Assembly (NCBI RefSeq): GCF_023520895.1 | Contig: NZ_CP026029.1 | Span: 4,960,001-5,024,000 of the forward strand | Direction of reading: 5' to 3' | DNA length: 64,000 bases | From: Paenibacillus sp. PK3_47 | GTDB taxonomy: Bacteria; Bacillota; Bacilli; Paenibacillales; Paenibacillaceae | Shown here: piece by piece, positions 16,981 through 25,364 of the stretch | How positions within the stretch are numbered: the first letter of the stretch is position 1 | Layout: each line of letters starts with the position of its first letter | Translations under genes and position numbers: made by a program | The notes under the pieces: model-generated | What the model saw: only the letters and a program-made list of their open reading frames with translations | Databases searched by the model: none | Told to the model about the DNA's origin: nothing

Positions 16981-17270
16981 AGTACCAATACCTCTGAATT
17001 TGCAGAAATCAGCCACGGAGGTGAAATGAAAGGTATAAATACCTCTGAATACGCAGAAATCAGCCACGGAGTTGAAATGAAAGGTATAAATACCTTTGGA
17101 TTCGCAGAAATCAGCCGCGGAGGTGAAATGAAAGGTATAAATACCTCTGAATACGCAGAAATCAGCCACGGAGTTGAAATGAAAGGTATAAATACCTTTG
17201 AATTTGCAGAAATCAGCCGCGGAGGCGAAATGAGAGGTTTAACTACCCTTGAATTTGTGAAAAACATCCG
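16981..17270. repeat. Array B: six 51-bp units with a GGTATAAATACC hairpin
   Basis: Units begin with GGTATAAATACC (or variants) at about 16981, 17032, 17083, 17134, 17185 and 17236, with steps of exactly 51 between the units from 17032 on. The remainder reads CTCTGAAT-A/T-CGCAGAAATCAGCC and ACGGAGGTGAAATGAAA. Alternate units share variants (GAATAC with GAGTT; TTTG with GAGGT), which suggests duplication of a two-unit block. Confidence 0.9.
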
Positions 17271-17490
17271 CGATAGCACCATGTATCCGATTTTTCACAT
17301 CCAATTGGCTCGTTGACCGCCGCGCGATAGCATACTGTATTCGATTTTTCGCATCCAATCGGCTCGTTGACCCCGCGATAGAACACTGTATCCGATTTTT
17401 CGCATTCATTTGACTCGTTGACCGCCGCAGGAGCACCATGAATTCGATTTTTAGTATACAATTGGTTCAATGACCACCGCGAAAGCACAA
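17271..17490. repeat. Array C: four to five ~51-bp units with a CCGATT...AATCGG inverted repeat
   Basis: Units start (CGATAGCA or variants) at 17271, 17325, 17376 and about 17427, with a partial one near 17480. The shared text is TATCCGATTTTTCGCATCCA and TTGGCTCGTTGACC-GCCGC. Most copies can pair CCGATT with AATCGG. It abuts array B without a gap and ends just before the MmcQ gene. Confidence 0.8.
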
Positions 17491-17535
17491 TCCTAAATAA
17501 CAGAAATGATCCAATAATCAAGGAGAGATAATGTT

Positions 17536-17889
17536 TTGAAGAATACTGTCGAAGAATATTGTTTATCGAAAAAAGGGGCGGGCAAGGAGTATCCCTTCGG
17601 ACCCGATCCGGCTGTATTTAAGGTTGGCGGTAAAATGTTTGGGCTGCTGTTCCAGGAACATGGGGCTGATCCGCGTCTCAATCTGAAATGCGATCCGGTT
17701 ATCGCAGAAAATTTGAGGGAGCAGAACCGCGATATCCTGCCCGGGTACCATATGAACAAAAAACACTGGAATACAATTCTGTTAAATGGTTCGCTGTCTG
17801 AGCCGGATGTTTTTGATATGATCGACCATTCTTACGATCTGGTTGTAAAATCTCTGCCTAAAAGACTCAGGGATGAACTAATCGGCTGA
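17536..17889 (+). CDS. MmcQ/YjbR family protein
   Basis: This 117-residue protein has the CyaY/YjbR-like fold: AGKEYPFGPDPAVFKVGGKMF, then LNLKCDP in the middle, GYHMNKKHWNTILL, and a C-terminal helix. Members are described as double-wing DNA-binding proteins of uncertain role. The start is TTG 17536, nine bases after AGGAGA; the ATG five bases earlier (17531) reads ATG-TTT-TGA and stops at once. The gene is isolated between the repeat arrays and a bidirectional terminator. Confidence 0.85.
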   Translation: MKNTVEEYCLSKKGAGKEYPFGPDPAVFKVGGKMFGLLFQEHGADPRLNLKCDPVIAENLREQNRDILPGYHMNKKHWNTILLNGSLSEPDVFDMIDHSYDLVVKSLPKRLRDELIG

Positions 17890-17949
17890 TGCAAAACACC
17901 TCTGCAGACGCGAAAATGAAACTGTCCCGTATTAAGTTAGCTGTAAAAC

Positions 17950-17992
17950 AAAAAAACGATCCTCCTTTTTACTAAAGGGGATCGCTTTTTGT
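17950..17992. terminator. Bidirectional terminator between the MmcQ and FMN reductase genes
   Basis: CGATCC (17957-17962) pairs with GGATCG (17979-17984), with an inner CCTTT/AAAGG extension. T runs flank it on both strands, which suits the convergent genes. Confidence 0.8.
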
Positions 17993-18012
17993 TATTTTGA
18001 GGCAAAATGCAG

Positions 18013-18555
18013 TTATACGCGCAGTGTCTTCAGTGCACCGCTCCAGGCGAGTACCTGATCCAGCATTGCATTAACGTTGGCTGTATGCAGATCCGCCGGC
18101 TTGAAAACTGTACCGTTCTCGAAGTCTGTGAACAAAGACAGCAGCGGATGAACCCGTACGTCGGCTACCTGCAGCTCTCCCAGAATTCCGCGCAGATGTT
18201 CAGCAGCACGCGCACCGCCGGCAGAACCGTAGCTCACAATCCCAGCAGCTTTGTTGTTCCATTCATCACGGGCTGAGTCGAGCGCATTTTTGAGTGCTCC
18301 GGTGATGCTGTGGTTATACTCCTGAACGATAAAAACAAAACCATCCAGTGTGGCAAGCTTGGCAGCCCAGGCCTGGGCTTCAGCATAGCTGTCTGTTTCG
18401 CCGAGCAGCGGCAATTTAAAATCAGCAATGTCTACAATTTCATAGTTCGCATCTCCGCGGGCGTCGGCAATGCCTTTTACCCATTCGCCAACCTGCGGGC
18501 TTACACGACCTTGCCGGGTGCTTCCAAGAATGATGCCGATGTTCAAAGTTGTCAT
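18013..18555 (-). CDS. NADPH-dependent FMN reductase family protein
   Basis: This 180-residue flavodoxin-like protein has the FMN-phosphate loop IILGSTRQGRVSPQVGEW at the N terminus, the segment FVFIVQEYNHSITGALKNAL (P-x-YN-type flavin loop, here Q-EYN) and VSYGSAGGARAAEHLR. Such enzymes reduce FMN, azo compounds, quinones or chromate in the cytoplasm using NAD(P)H. The ATG follows TTAGGAGGAA. A good promoter lies 50-80 bases upstream and the bidirectional terminator ends it, so it is monocistronic. Confidence 0.9.
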   Translation of the reverse strand: MTTLNIGIILGSTRQGRVSPQVGEWVKGIADARGDANYEIVDIADFKLPLLGETDSYAEAQAWAAKLATLDGFVFIVQEYNHSITGALKNALDSARDEWNNKAAGIVSYGSAGGARAAEHLRGILGELQVADVRVHPLLSLFTDFENGTVFKPADLHTANVNAMLDQVLAWSGALKTLRV

Positions 18556-18608
18556 TTGAGATTCCTCCTAAGGTTTGTTTTGGATAACGTAATTTGTTTG
18601 TTGAATTT

Positions 18609-18636
18609 ATTATAGCATATTACTTTTATAAAGCAA
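18609..18636 (-). promoter_or_regulatory. Sigma-A promoter of the FMN reductase gene
   Basis: On the minus strand TTGCTT (18631-18636) and TATAAT (18609-18614) are separated by 16 bases. The transcript would start about 45 bases before the ATG. Confidence 0.65.
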
Positions 18637-18868
18637 GTGTGTTTTATATATAAAGATTACAGGTTGCATTTGAGAGTTAAAGGATTTTGTGCAAAAAAAT
18701 TCTTTGTTATGCCGGACCGGCTTCACCTGTAATTATCATTCCGTGAAAGAAATGCTGGAGCTGAGAGCAGCGGTAAGACTGTTATATAATGATATGCTGT
18801 GCCAACTGTAATAGACTGCAAGAAACTCATGCTTATGCCGTCCCAGTCTTCCAGAAAGCAATGCTTAT

Positions 18869-18925
18869 GAAAAAAGAGCACCTGGCAGATAATATTCTCT
18901 GCAGGACGCTCTTTCATTTTTTCAA
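18869..18925 (-). terminator. Terminator after the 18931 VOC gene
   Basis: AAAGAGC-x-CCTG-x-CAGA pairs with TCTCTGCAGG-x-CGCTCTTT, an almost complete long stem with T/A tracts on both sides. The remaining 240 bases up to the FMN reductase promoter contain no gene I can support. Confidence 0.75.
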
Positions 18926-18930
18926 ATCAA

Positions 18931-19677
18931 TCATCTGTTAAGAATCACCAGATTGCCTGCGCGGATCTGCTTATGTGCATAATCCGGATTCCTGCAGTCC
19001 AGTACGACTTCCACGCGGTATGTATGAGAGGCAATAAAGACGATTTTTTGGGCGCCAAGTGTAACAGTCAGCGTGTCCTGATGTTCCTGGTAATCCTTGA
19101 ACAGGGCGTAAATAAGCCCGCGGTCTGCTGTGCTGAGTGTGCCATGGATAATAACCTCCGCAATTCCTTCAATTCCATGATCCCGGCTGTTTGGAACCAT
19201 GTACTGCTCCATGAACTGCCTGCTTTTCTCATCATTCATCTGCTGCAGGAAGAACTGAAAAGGCATCCCCGTGAACGGAGGCAGGTAAGCGTTCCGCCAG
19301 GGCATGGTTTTGGTCAGCCGGTTAAAAAACCAGCGGAAGGAAAGAGGCTCAGGCGGACTGATGTTCACTTGCTTGTCCTGAAGCGTCCGGTACAGCTCAT
19401 CGATATTCTCCACTTCCAGCGCGAAGCCGATCAGTCCTCTGTGCCCGCCAAGATACTGCCGGGTCCATTCCGGTATCCATCCGCCGCCGTCCGGTTTTTT
19501 GATGCGCACAAACTCGAAGTATTCTTTACCGATCCACAGATTGGATACTTTGAAGCCGCGTGTGCCTTTTCCCCAGGAAGGCTTATAGGGTAAACCCATG
19601 TCCAGGATACTCTGAATAAGGGTTTTGTCCTCCTGAATCTGGCGGTCTACATTCACTACTAAATGGTCAATCTTCAC
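18931..19677 (-). CDS. VOC-fold protein (glyoxalase-like), 248 aa
   Basis: The protein starts VKIDHLVVNVDRQI, a typical opening strand of a glyoxalase-like domain, followed by WGKGTRGFKVSNLWIGKEYF and GLIGFALEVENIDELYRTL. It is longer than a single VOC domain; the C-terminal part (about residues 140-248) has IEGIAEVIIHGTLSTADRG and probably forms a second, divergent half. The GTG at 19677 was chosen because AAGGGATG precedes it; the frame upstream is open but hydrophobic and lacks an RBS. The substrate is unknown. It diverges from the aldo/keto reductase gene. Confidence 0.75.
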   Translation of the reverse strand: MKIDHLVVNVDRQIQEDKTLIQSILDMGLPYKPSWGKGTRGFKVSNLWIGKEYFEFVRIKKPDGGGWIPEWTRQYLGGHRGLIGFALEVENIDELYRTLQDKQVNISPPEPLSFRWFFNRLTKTMPWRNAYLPPFTGMPFQFFLQQMNDEKSRQFMEQYMVPNSRDHGIEGIAEVIIHGTLSTADRGLIYALFKDYQEHQDTLTVTLGAQKIVFIASHTYRVEVVLDCRNPDYAHKQIRAGNLVILNR

Positions 19678-19869
19678 CCAATCATCCCTTCTGAGCAATA
19701 ACCTGTGTCCTATTAATTGGAAAAACATAACTTCAGCTTATCATACTTTAGCTTCTATTTAATCCAAATAGATAGAAATTGCAGGAAAACTGGTCTAGAA
19801 TAGACATGTGTATCTGCCAGCCGGATCCAGCTGTAGCCGGAGCAATGGCCAATGAGAGGAGAGTGTCAA

Positions 19870-20808
19870 ATGAAATACCGCAGATTAGGCGCATCAGGGT
19901 TGAAAGTCAGTGAGATCAGCTTGGGCAGCTGGCTGACTTACGGGGGTTATGTGGAAAGAGAGAATGCCGTTAAAGCCATTGAAACCGCTTACGGATTAGG
20001 CGTCAATTTTTTTGATACAGCCAATGTCTATGAGAGAGGTGCGGCAGAAAAGGTGCTGGGCGAGACGCTGCGCGGTTTTCCCCGGGAGTCTTATGTTCTT
20101 GCAACCAAAATATTCGGCGTAATGGGGGACGGTCCCAATGACCGCGGCCTCTCCCGCAAGCACATTACTGAACAATGCCATGCCAGCCTGAAGCGGCTGG
20201 GTGTGGAATATGTCGATATTATGTACTGCCACCGCTATGATCCGGAGACACCGGTAGAAGAAACGCTGCGGACACTGGATGATCTGGTCCGGCAGGGCAA
20301 AATACTCTATGTCGGCGTCAGCGAATGGACAGCGGCGCAGATGACAGAAGCACTGGCGGTAGCCGACCGTTATCTGCTTGACCGTATCATTGTTAACCAG
20401 CCTGTATATAATCTGTTTGAACGTTATATAGAGAAGGAAGTCATCCCGCTCGGCGAGCGCCAAGGGATCGGACAAGTGGTGTTTTCTCCGCTGGCCCAGG
20501 GGCTTCTGACCGGTAAGTACAATTCGGCAGACGATATTCCGGAAGACAGCCGGGCTGCCAAGCTGGATTGGATGCGCAAAGGCATTACCGGGGACAAGAT
20601 TGCAAAAGTCCGGGAGCTGAGCGGTATAGCAGCGGAACTGGACATTTCGCCCGGCAGTCTGGCTCTTGCCTGGATTCTCCGTCAGCGCAATGTAGCCAGT
20701 GCGCTTGTCGGGGCAAGCCGGCCGCAGCAGGTTGAGGAGAATGTAACAGCATCCGGTATTGAGCTGAGCGAGGACGTTCTGGCACGCATTGACGAAATCA
20801 TTGCCTGA
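19870..20808 (+). CDS. Aldo/keto reductase (potassium-channel beta-subunit-like)
   Basis: This 312-residue TIM-barrel oxidoreductase has the catalytic Asp-Tyr-Lys-His set visible in FFDTANVYERGAAE, VLATKIFGVM and DIMYCHRYDPETP. The NADPH phosphate-binding end is SALVGASRPQQVEENV. Similarity is closest to the AKR group that includes the KvAB subunits and YajO-like enzymes. It reduces aldehydes or ketones with NADPH; the true substrate is unknown. ATG 19870 follows GAGAGGAGAG; an ATG 18 bases earlier overlaps that ribosome site. The next gene begins 18 bases after the stop, so the two form an operon. Confidence 0.93.
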   Translation: MKYRRLGASGLKVSEISLGSWLTYGGYVERENAVKAIETAYGLGVNFFDTANVYERGAAEKVLGETLRGFPRESYVLATKIFGVMGDGPNDRGLSRKHITEQCHASLKRLGVEYVDIMYCHRYDPETPVEETLRTLDDLVRQGKILYVGVSEWTAAQMTEALAVADRYLLDRIIVNQPVYNLFERYIEKEVIPLGERQGIGQVVFSPLAQGLLTGKYNSADDIPEDSRAAKLDWMRKGITGDKIAKVRELSGIAAELDISPGSLALAWILRQRNVASALVGASRPQQVEENVTASGIELSEDVLARIDEIIA

Positions 20809-20826
20809 GTAGAGGAGCGGATACAG

Positions 20827-21849
20827 ATGAAGGTATTGTTTATTGGAGGAACAGGATTGATCAGCCAGGCGGTATCAAAGCTGGCAGTGCAGCAGGGAGT
20901 GGAGCTGTATCTCTTTAACCGCGGGGAGCGGGAAGAATTTGTGCCGGAAGGGGCAAAGGTTATCCGCGGCGATATCCGTGACGGTGCCGGAGCTGCCAAG
21001 GCGCTGAAGGGTCATGAGTTCGACGTTGTAGTGGACTGGATCGCCTTTACGCGTGAACATGTGCTGCTTGACATAGAGCTGTTTGCCGGGAAGACGAAGC
21101 AATACATCTTTATCAGCTCTGCATCCGCATATCAGAAGCCGCAGCGGAATTATCTGATTACGGAGGAGACACCGCTGGCCAATCCATACTGGCAGTATTC
21201 CCGTGACAAAATTGACTGCGAGGAGCTCCTGCTGGAAGCGCACCGTACCAGCGGATTCCCGGTAACGATAGTCCGTCCCTCCCATACTTATGGAGATACC
21301 GCCATTCCTGCGGCATTGACCAGCTGGAAGCATCCTTGGTCGCTGGTGGAACGGATCCGCAAGGGCCAGCCGCTCGTTATTCACGGAGACGGTACGTCAC
21401 TTTGGACGCTGACTCATAATACGGACTTTGCCAAAGGCTTTGTGGGACTTATGGGTAACCCCGAGACGATCGGCGATGCCATTCATATCACTTCCGATGA
21501 AGTGCTGAACTGGAACCAGATTTATGCCGCCATCGGGGAAGCGGCCGGCAGAGAACCGAAGGCTGTGCATATTTCGACAGATTTCATCGCTGCCCATACA
21601 CCGTCAGGGACGGCTGACGGCCTCATCGGCGACCAGGGGGTCAGCAGCGTATTCGACAACAGCAAGCTTAAGCGGCTGGTGCCGGATTTCAAAGCGACCG
21701 TACCGTTTGCCGAAGGAATCAGGCAGTCGGTGGCCTGGTTCGAGGCTCATCCGCAGCTGTGCACGGTTGATCAGGAATGGTCCAAAATGCTGGACACGCT
21801 GATATCCAGACACGGTGTAGACGCAAAGCTGATCTCCTATTACGTGTAA
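20827..21849 (+). CDS. NAD-dependent epimerase/dehydratase (extended SDR)
   Basis: This 340-residue Rossmann-fold protein begins MKVLFIGGTGLISQAVSKLA with the GxxGxxx nucleotide loop, then LFNRGER for the adenosine ribose, DVVVDWIAF, and the catalytic YSRDK motif near residue 125. SGFPVTIVRPSHTYGD is the usual post-catalytic strand. Proteins of this type act on nucleotide-linked sugars or on RNA-binding in plastids; no specific substrate is visible. It follows the aldo/keto reductase in the same operon and is closed by a terminator. Confidence 0.9.
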   Translation: MKVLFIGGTGLISQAVSKLAVQQGVELYLFNRGEREEFVPEGAKVIRGDIRDGAGAAKALKGHEFDVVVDWIAFTREHVLLDIELFAGKTKQYIFISSASAYQKPQRNYLITEETPLANPYWQYSRDKIDCEELLLEAHRTSGFPVTIVRPSHTYGDTAIPAALTSWKHPWSLVERIRKGQPLVIHGDGTSLWTLTHNTDFAKGFVGLMGNPETIGDAIHITSDEVLNWNQIYAAIGEAAGREPKAVHISTDFIAAHTPSGTADGLIGDQGVSSVFDNSKLKRLVPDFKATVPFAEGIRQSVAWFEAHPQLCTVDQEWSKMLDTLISRHGVDAKLISYYV

Positions 21850-21871
21850 GCAGAGATATTTGTTCATTATT

Positions 21872-21908
21872 AAAGGCGGAGGCTCCCTACAGGAGCGACC
21901 GCCTTTTG
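21872..21908 (+). terminator. Terminator after the SDR gene
   Basis: AAAGGCGG pairs with CCGCCTTT, with the inner pair GCTCC/GGAGC, followed by a short T run. Confidence 0.75.
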
Positions 21909-21981
21909 CCGGCAATGTCATGAATCGGGGATTCCTGAATATACTCTCACTACCGAATCACCTTGTAAAGGAGTCCTCGCC

Positions 21982-22641
21982 ATGCCGACACACCCTTATG
22001 TCTCGCGTTTTTTTGTCACTTCCGATGCGCGCCGTGATAAGCTGATCTATGATTTGCCGGAATCCTGGTGGAGCAGGCCCTATGAATATGAGTGGTGTAC
22101 CAACTTCATCTCTCCCCATGACACCGTGCTGGATGCAGCCTGCGGGATCTCCCATCCGCTCAAATTTTATCTTGCCGGTTACACCAGTGAGGTCCATGCC
22201 TGCGATGTAGACGCCCGTATTCTATCACGCGAGGACATCATTCAGGACATTTCGTTAGATATCGGACCGGAAGCGGCCAGGCAGGTGCGGGCACGGAGAA
22301 CGGATAATCTTCACTTAACACAGGGGGATCTGACCAGACTGCCTTATGAAAACGAGAGCTTCGATACGATCTTTTGCATCTCCGTGCTGGAGCATTTGTC
22401 CATGGACGACACTGTACTTGCCGTGCAGGAATTCCACCGGACCCTGAACGGCGAAGGCCTTCTGGTGTTAACCTTTGATTATCCCACAGTGGACCTACAC
22501 CTGATGAATGATGTGCTGCTGCGTTGCGGATTCCAGTACTGGGGGGAGACAGACTTTAATTTGCCCCCGGATGCAGTAACGACTGAGCAATGGGGCGGGC
22601 TGAACTGCTTCAGGGCTGTGCTCAAAAAAGGTCAAGCCTAA
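21982..22641 (+). CDS. Class I SAM-dependent methyltransferase
   Basis: This 219-residue methyltransferase shows the SAM-binding motif I as VLDAACGISHPLKFYLAG, motif II as VHACDVDARIL, and the motif IV/V region FDTIFCISVLEHLSMDD, where ISVLEHL is characteristic. In motif I the usual GxGxG is replaced by DAACGIS. The acceptor substrate is unknown. The ATG has AAAGGAG upstream. The capA-like gene starts 74 bases after its stop. Confidence 0.88.
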   Translation: MPTHPYVSRFFVTSDARRDKLIYDLPESWWSRPYEYEWCTNFISPHDTVLDAACGISHPLKFYLAGYTSEVHACDVDARILSREDIIQDISLDIGPEAARQVRARRTDNLHLTQGDLTRLPYENESFDTIFCISVLEHLSMDDTVLAVQEFHRTLNGEGLLVLTFDYPTVDLHLMNDVLLRCGFQYWGETDFNLPPDAVTTEQWGGLNCFRAVLKKGQA

Positions 22642-22715
22642 CAGGACTTTCTACCCTTCATATCGGAATCTGCTTTTTGTATAGTAGAGTAAAGCTTACA
22701 AAAGGGGTAAAGTCA

Positions 22716-23744
22716 TTGCGCAAAATTGCATTCATCATTCTCAGCCTCCTGCTGCTTATTCCTGCAACCGGGGTTTATAGTAAGGGAAGCGCTCCGGAGG
22801 AGAAAATTTCGCTAGTCTTTGCCGGAGATATTCTGCTGGACGGGTTCGTCGGCGACCAGATTACCAGATACGGGGTGAATTTTCCGTTTGCCAAGGTAGC
22901 GCCGGTTCTTAAGAAGGCTGATCTGTCTTTCGCCAATCTGGAAACACCGGTTTCCGTGAGAGGCAAGGCAGCGGAGAAGACCTTTGCCTTCCGGTCCAGG
23001 CCTGAAACGCTGGGCGGACTCGGCTATGCCGGGATCGACGGCGTCACACTGGCGAATAACCACATTCTTGATTATGGGCAGCAGGCGATGCTGGACACGC
23101 TGATTCATCTGGACCGGAACAAGATCGGACATACCGGGGCCGGGAGCAATATAGAGGAAGCTTTTAAGCCTTATGTTAAGACGGTGAAAGGGAAACGGAT
23201 CGCTGTGCTTGGGGCAAGCCGGGTACTGTCCGGACCTTCCTGGCATGCGGGCAAGAACACTCCCGGGGCCGCTTCCGCCTACACAGCGGAGCCGCTGCTA
23301 GGCGCCATTAAAAAATCGGCCAAAGAGAATGACTTTACGGTAGTGTACCTTCATTGGAACGAGGAGTTTAAGGATTATCCGCAAGAATATGCAAGAACGC
23401 TGGCGAAGCAGATGATCGACAGCGGCGCGGATATCATTCTCGGTGCGCACAGCCACTGCCTGATGGGGATCGAATACTACAAGCACAAGCCGATCTATTA
23501 CTCGCTGGGTAACTTTGTGTTCAATAAGTCCACCCGCGGCGGAGAGAAAACGGTGCATTCCATGCTGGCCCATTTTGAAATCAGCGGCTCAGCCGTTACC
23601 GGCAGGATCACTCCGGTCAAGATCATTGGCGGTCAGCCGAACTTCATGAATGAAGCCTATAATAAGGAAGCCATTAAAAAGCTGAATGGTCTTTCGTTCA
23701 ATGCGAAAATTGCTGCGGACGGTAAGGTTAGTGAGAAGCAGTGA
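22716..23744 (+). CDS. CapA family protein (secreted metallophosphatase-like)
   Basis: This 342-residue protein has a signal peptide (LRKIAFIILSLLLLIPATG) followed by a CapA/PgsA domain: SLVFAGDILLDGFVGDQI, FANLETPVS, GVTLANNHILDYG, VYLHWNEEF and ILGAHSHCLMGIE. These motifs match the calcineurin-like fold of the poly-gamma-glutamate synthesis protein CapA, which is anchored outside the membrane. No capB or capC gene is nearby, so a role in PGA synthesis is not supported by context. The TTG at 22716 was chosen because AAAGGGG lies nine bases upstream and it gives a clean signal peptide. Confidence 0.88.
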   Translation: MRKIAFIILSLLLLIPATGVYSKGSAPEEKISLVFAGDILLDGFVGDQITRYGVNFPFAKVAPVLKKADLSFANLETPVSVRGKAAEKTFAFRSRPETLGGLGYAGIDGVTLANNHILDYGQQAMLDTLIHLDRNKIGHTGAGSNIEEAFKPYVKTVKGKRIAVLGASRVLSGPSWHAGKNTPGAASAYTAEPLLGAIKKSAKENDFTVVYLHWNEEFKDYPQEYARTLAKQMIDSGADIILGAHSHCLMGIEYYKHKPIYYSLGNFVFNKSTRGGEKTVHSMLAHFEISGSAVTGRITPVKIIGGQPNFMNEAYNKEAIKKLNGLSFNAKIAADGKVSEKQ

Positions 23745-23796
23745 GGCGTGAGTTACTATTTATAAAGCTATGTCCATGGTCCGTAATTGCATTTTA

Positions 23797-23904
23797 TACA
23801 GCTAAAACAACAAATTTTGTTCATTCTACCTGCTTAGCTGTACTTCTTACAATTAAAAATCCTTAATAAGGCCAATATGGCTAATCCGGTGAGATTTAGC
23901 TGTA
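23797..23904. repeat. TTAGCTGTA repeats (one inverted, two direct)
   Basis: TACAGCTAA at 23797-23805 pairs with TTAGCTGTA at 23834-23842, and the same 9-mer recurs at 23896-23904, 62 bases on. The surroundings are AT-rich and carry no gene. Confidence 0.55.
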
Positions 23905-23971
23905 CAGAATACAGTTATATGGTTAAACCTCCATTTTTCACTGTTTTTAATTGTATTAACTACATCTATTT

Positions 23972-24063
23972 GCCGAAAGCCGCTGGACGTTGGCCGTAAG
24001 CAGCAGGCCGAAAGCCGCTGGCGCTTGTCCGCAAGCCGCTGGCCCCAAGCCGCAGGCCGCCAA
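23972..24063. repeat. GC-rich short repeat cluster (GCCGAAAGCCGCTGG-like)
   Basis: Five to six degenerate copies of GCCGNAAGCCGCTGG lie close together in a stretch whose base composition contrasts with the AT-rich sequence just before it. No coding function is supported. Confidence 0.6.
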
Positions 24064-24141
24064 CCCATAGCAGGTAGCTGCAGCCATGATCGAATTCAAT
24101 CAACCGGTTTACATGCAAAACACCCCACAGCCATTATGAAG

Positions 24142-24210
24142 TGCACCCCTTAGAATAGACATTGGAAAAACCCCCTGGTTATTCCGATGAAATCTAAGGG
24201 GTGCATTTTT
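24142..24210 (+). promoter_or_regulatory. Hairpin over the orfA ribosome site of the IS
   Basis: TGCACCCCTTAGA (24142-24154) pairs perfectly with TCTAAGGGGTGCA (24193-24205), followed by TTTTT. The right arm contains the AAGGGG used by orfA. In a transcript entering from outside, the hairpin could hide the ribosome site and may terminate transcription. Confidence 0.65.
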
Positions 24211-24546
24211 ATGGCGATTAAAGGACAGAAGTTTAAATCATATACTGAAGAAGTTAAGAAAGAGGCCATCCGCCTACATGTTGAGGAGAAATGGACATAC
24301 AGGCAGATCACTGAACATCTTGGGATCCAAGATAAGGATAGAGTGAAGAGGTGGATGCGGAAGTACAGAGAACTTGGTGAGTTTGGACTTCTGGATCAGC
24401 GAGGGCGCCGAGAGGAATATATGGATCAAGATCGGTATGTTCAAAAGCTTAAACGGGAGAATGACATGTTAAAAAAGTGCTTGGAAATCTGGATGCAGGA
24501 GGTAAGGAAGAACGCTTTAAACTCATCGAGCAAGCGGAAAGTCTAG
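24211..24546 (+). CDS. IS3-family transposase OrfA (helix-turn-helix)
   Basis: This 111-residue protein is the DNA-binding part of the transposase: a helix-turn-helix in VEEKWTYRQITEHLGI followed by a second in RVKRWMRKYRELGEFGL, and a coiled region (YVQKLKRENDMLKKCLEIW). ATG 24211 follows AAGGGG, which lies within a hairpin. The classic -1 slippery heptamer A-AAA-AAG is at 24471-24477 in the orfA frame (TTA AAA AAG), so part of the ribosomes shift into orfB to make the fused transposase. OrfA alone usually acts as a repressor. Confidence 0.92.
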   Translation: MAIKGQKFKSYTEEVKKEAIRLHVEEKWTYRQITEHLGIQDKDRVKRWMRKYRELGEFGLLDQRGRREEYMDQDRYVQKLKRENDMLKKCLEIWMQEVRKNALNSSSKRKV

Positions 24547-25364
24547 GAGGAATTGCGGAGTTGTGCCAACTCTTTGGTGTCTCCAGAAGCGGTTACTACG
24601 CCTATTTGAAGCGAAAAGGGAACGACCGTGACGCCGAAGCCAAACAACAAATTTGTAAAGTCTACAAGCGCTACGAGGGAAAATACGGGTACAGGCAGCT
24701 CCAATTGTTCTTGTGGCAAGATGACGGTATTTGGATGAACCACAAAAAGATTCTGCGCCTTATGCAAAGGCTCGGACTTCAAGCCAGGATTCGCCGTAAA
24801 CGCAGGTGGAACGGGACGAAGCAGCAGGCTGGAGATCGTGTGGCAGAGAACCTGCTGAAGCGAGACTTTACGGCAGAGAAACCCAACCAGAAATGGGTAA
24901 CGGATGTGACCCAATACCGGGTAGGTGAACGCTGGCTATATCTCTCGGCAATTAAAGATCTGTTCAACAACGAGATTGTGGCCTACCAGCTAAGCGAACG
25001 TAACGATAACGAGTTAGTTCTACAAACGTTTGCCAAAGCATTTGCCAAGCGAAAAGACGTGACCGGAGTGGTCGTTCACAGCGACCAGGGATTCCAGTAC
25101 ACGTCTCATGCATACCATGACATGCTGCCAAAGGTTGGCGCCCAAATCAGCATGTCACGCCGGGGCAATTGCCTAGACAATGCCTCTATGGAGAGCTTCT
25201 TCTCGCATCTTAAAACGGAAGGGCTCTACCCTTATGATATCCGAAAAATGGCGGAGGCACAAAAGCGAGTTAAGAAATACATTCAATTTTACAATCGAAG
25301 ACGACCACAGCGTAAATTAAATAAACTGACGCCGGTAGATTACCGACGCCAGTTTGCTGCCTAG
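24477..25364 (+). CDS. IS3-family transposase OrfB (DDE integrase domain)
   Basis: This frame lies in the -1 phase relative to orfA and is expected to be expressed by frameshifting at 24471-24477, giving an OrfAB fusion of about 385 residues. It carries an HTH_21 segment (YEGKYGYRQLQLFLW) and the rve catalytic core with the three acidic residues in WVTDVTQY, VVHSDQGFQYTS and NASMESFFSHLK, spaced as in DD(35)E enzymes. The C-terminal end YNRRRPQRKLNKLTPVDYR is typical. The element looks intact and could be active. The apparent GTG start at 24477 is part of the shift region, so independent translation is less likely. Confidence 0.93.
   Translation: MLGNLDAGGKEERFKLIEQAESLGGIAELCQLFGVSRSGYYAYLKRKGNDRDAEAKQQICKVYKRYEGKYGYRQLQLFLWQDDGIWMNHKKILRLMQRLGLQARIRRKRRWNGTKQQAGDRVAENLLKRDFTAEKPNQKWVTDVTQYRVGERWLYLSAIKDLFNNEIVAYQLSERNDNELVLQTFAKAFAKRKDVTGVVVHSDQGFQYTSHAYHDMLPKVGAQISMSRRGNCLDNASMESFFSHLKTEGLYPYDIRKMAEAQKRVKKYIQFYNRRRPQRKLNKLTPVDYRRQFAA

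Noticed and set aside
16539..17490. Possible CRISPR array
   Set aside because: Units are contiguous with no unique spacers of constant length, and no cas genes are near.
18723..18917. 64-codon frame on the minus strand in the gap before the FMN reductase
   Set aside because: Its start lies in a terminator stem, it has no proper ribosome site, and the protein shows no recognisable pattern.
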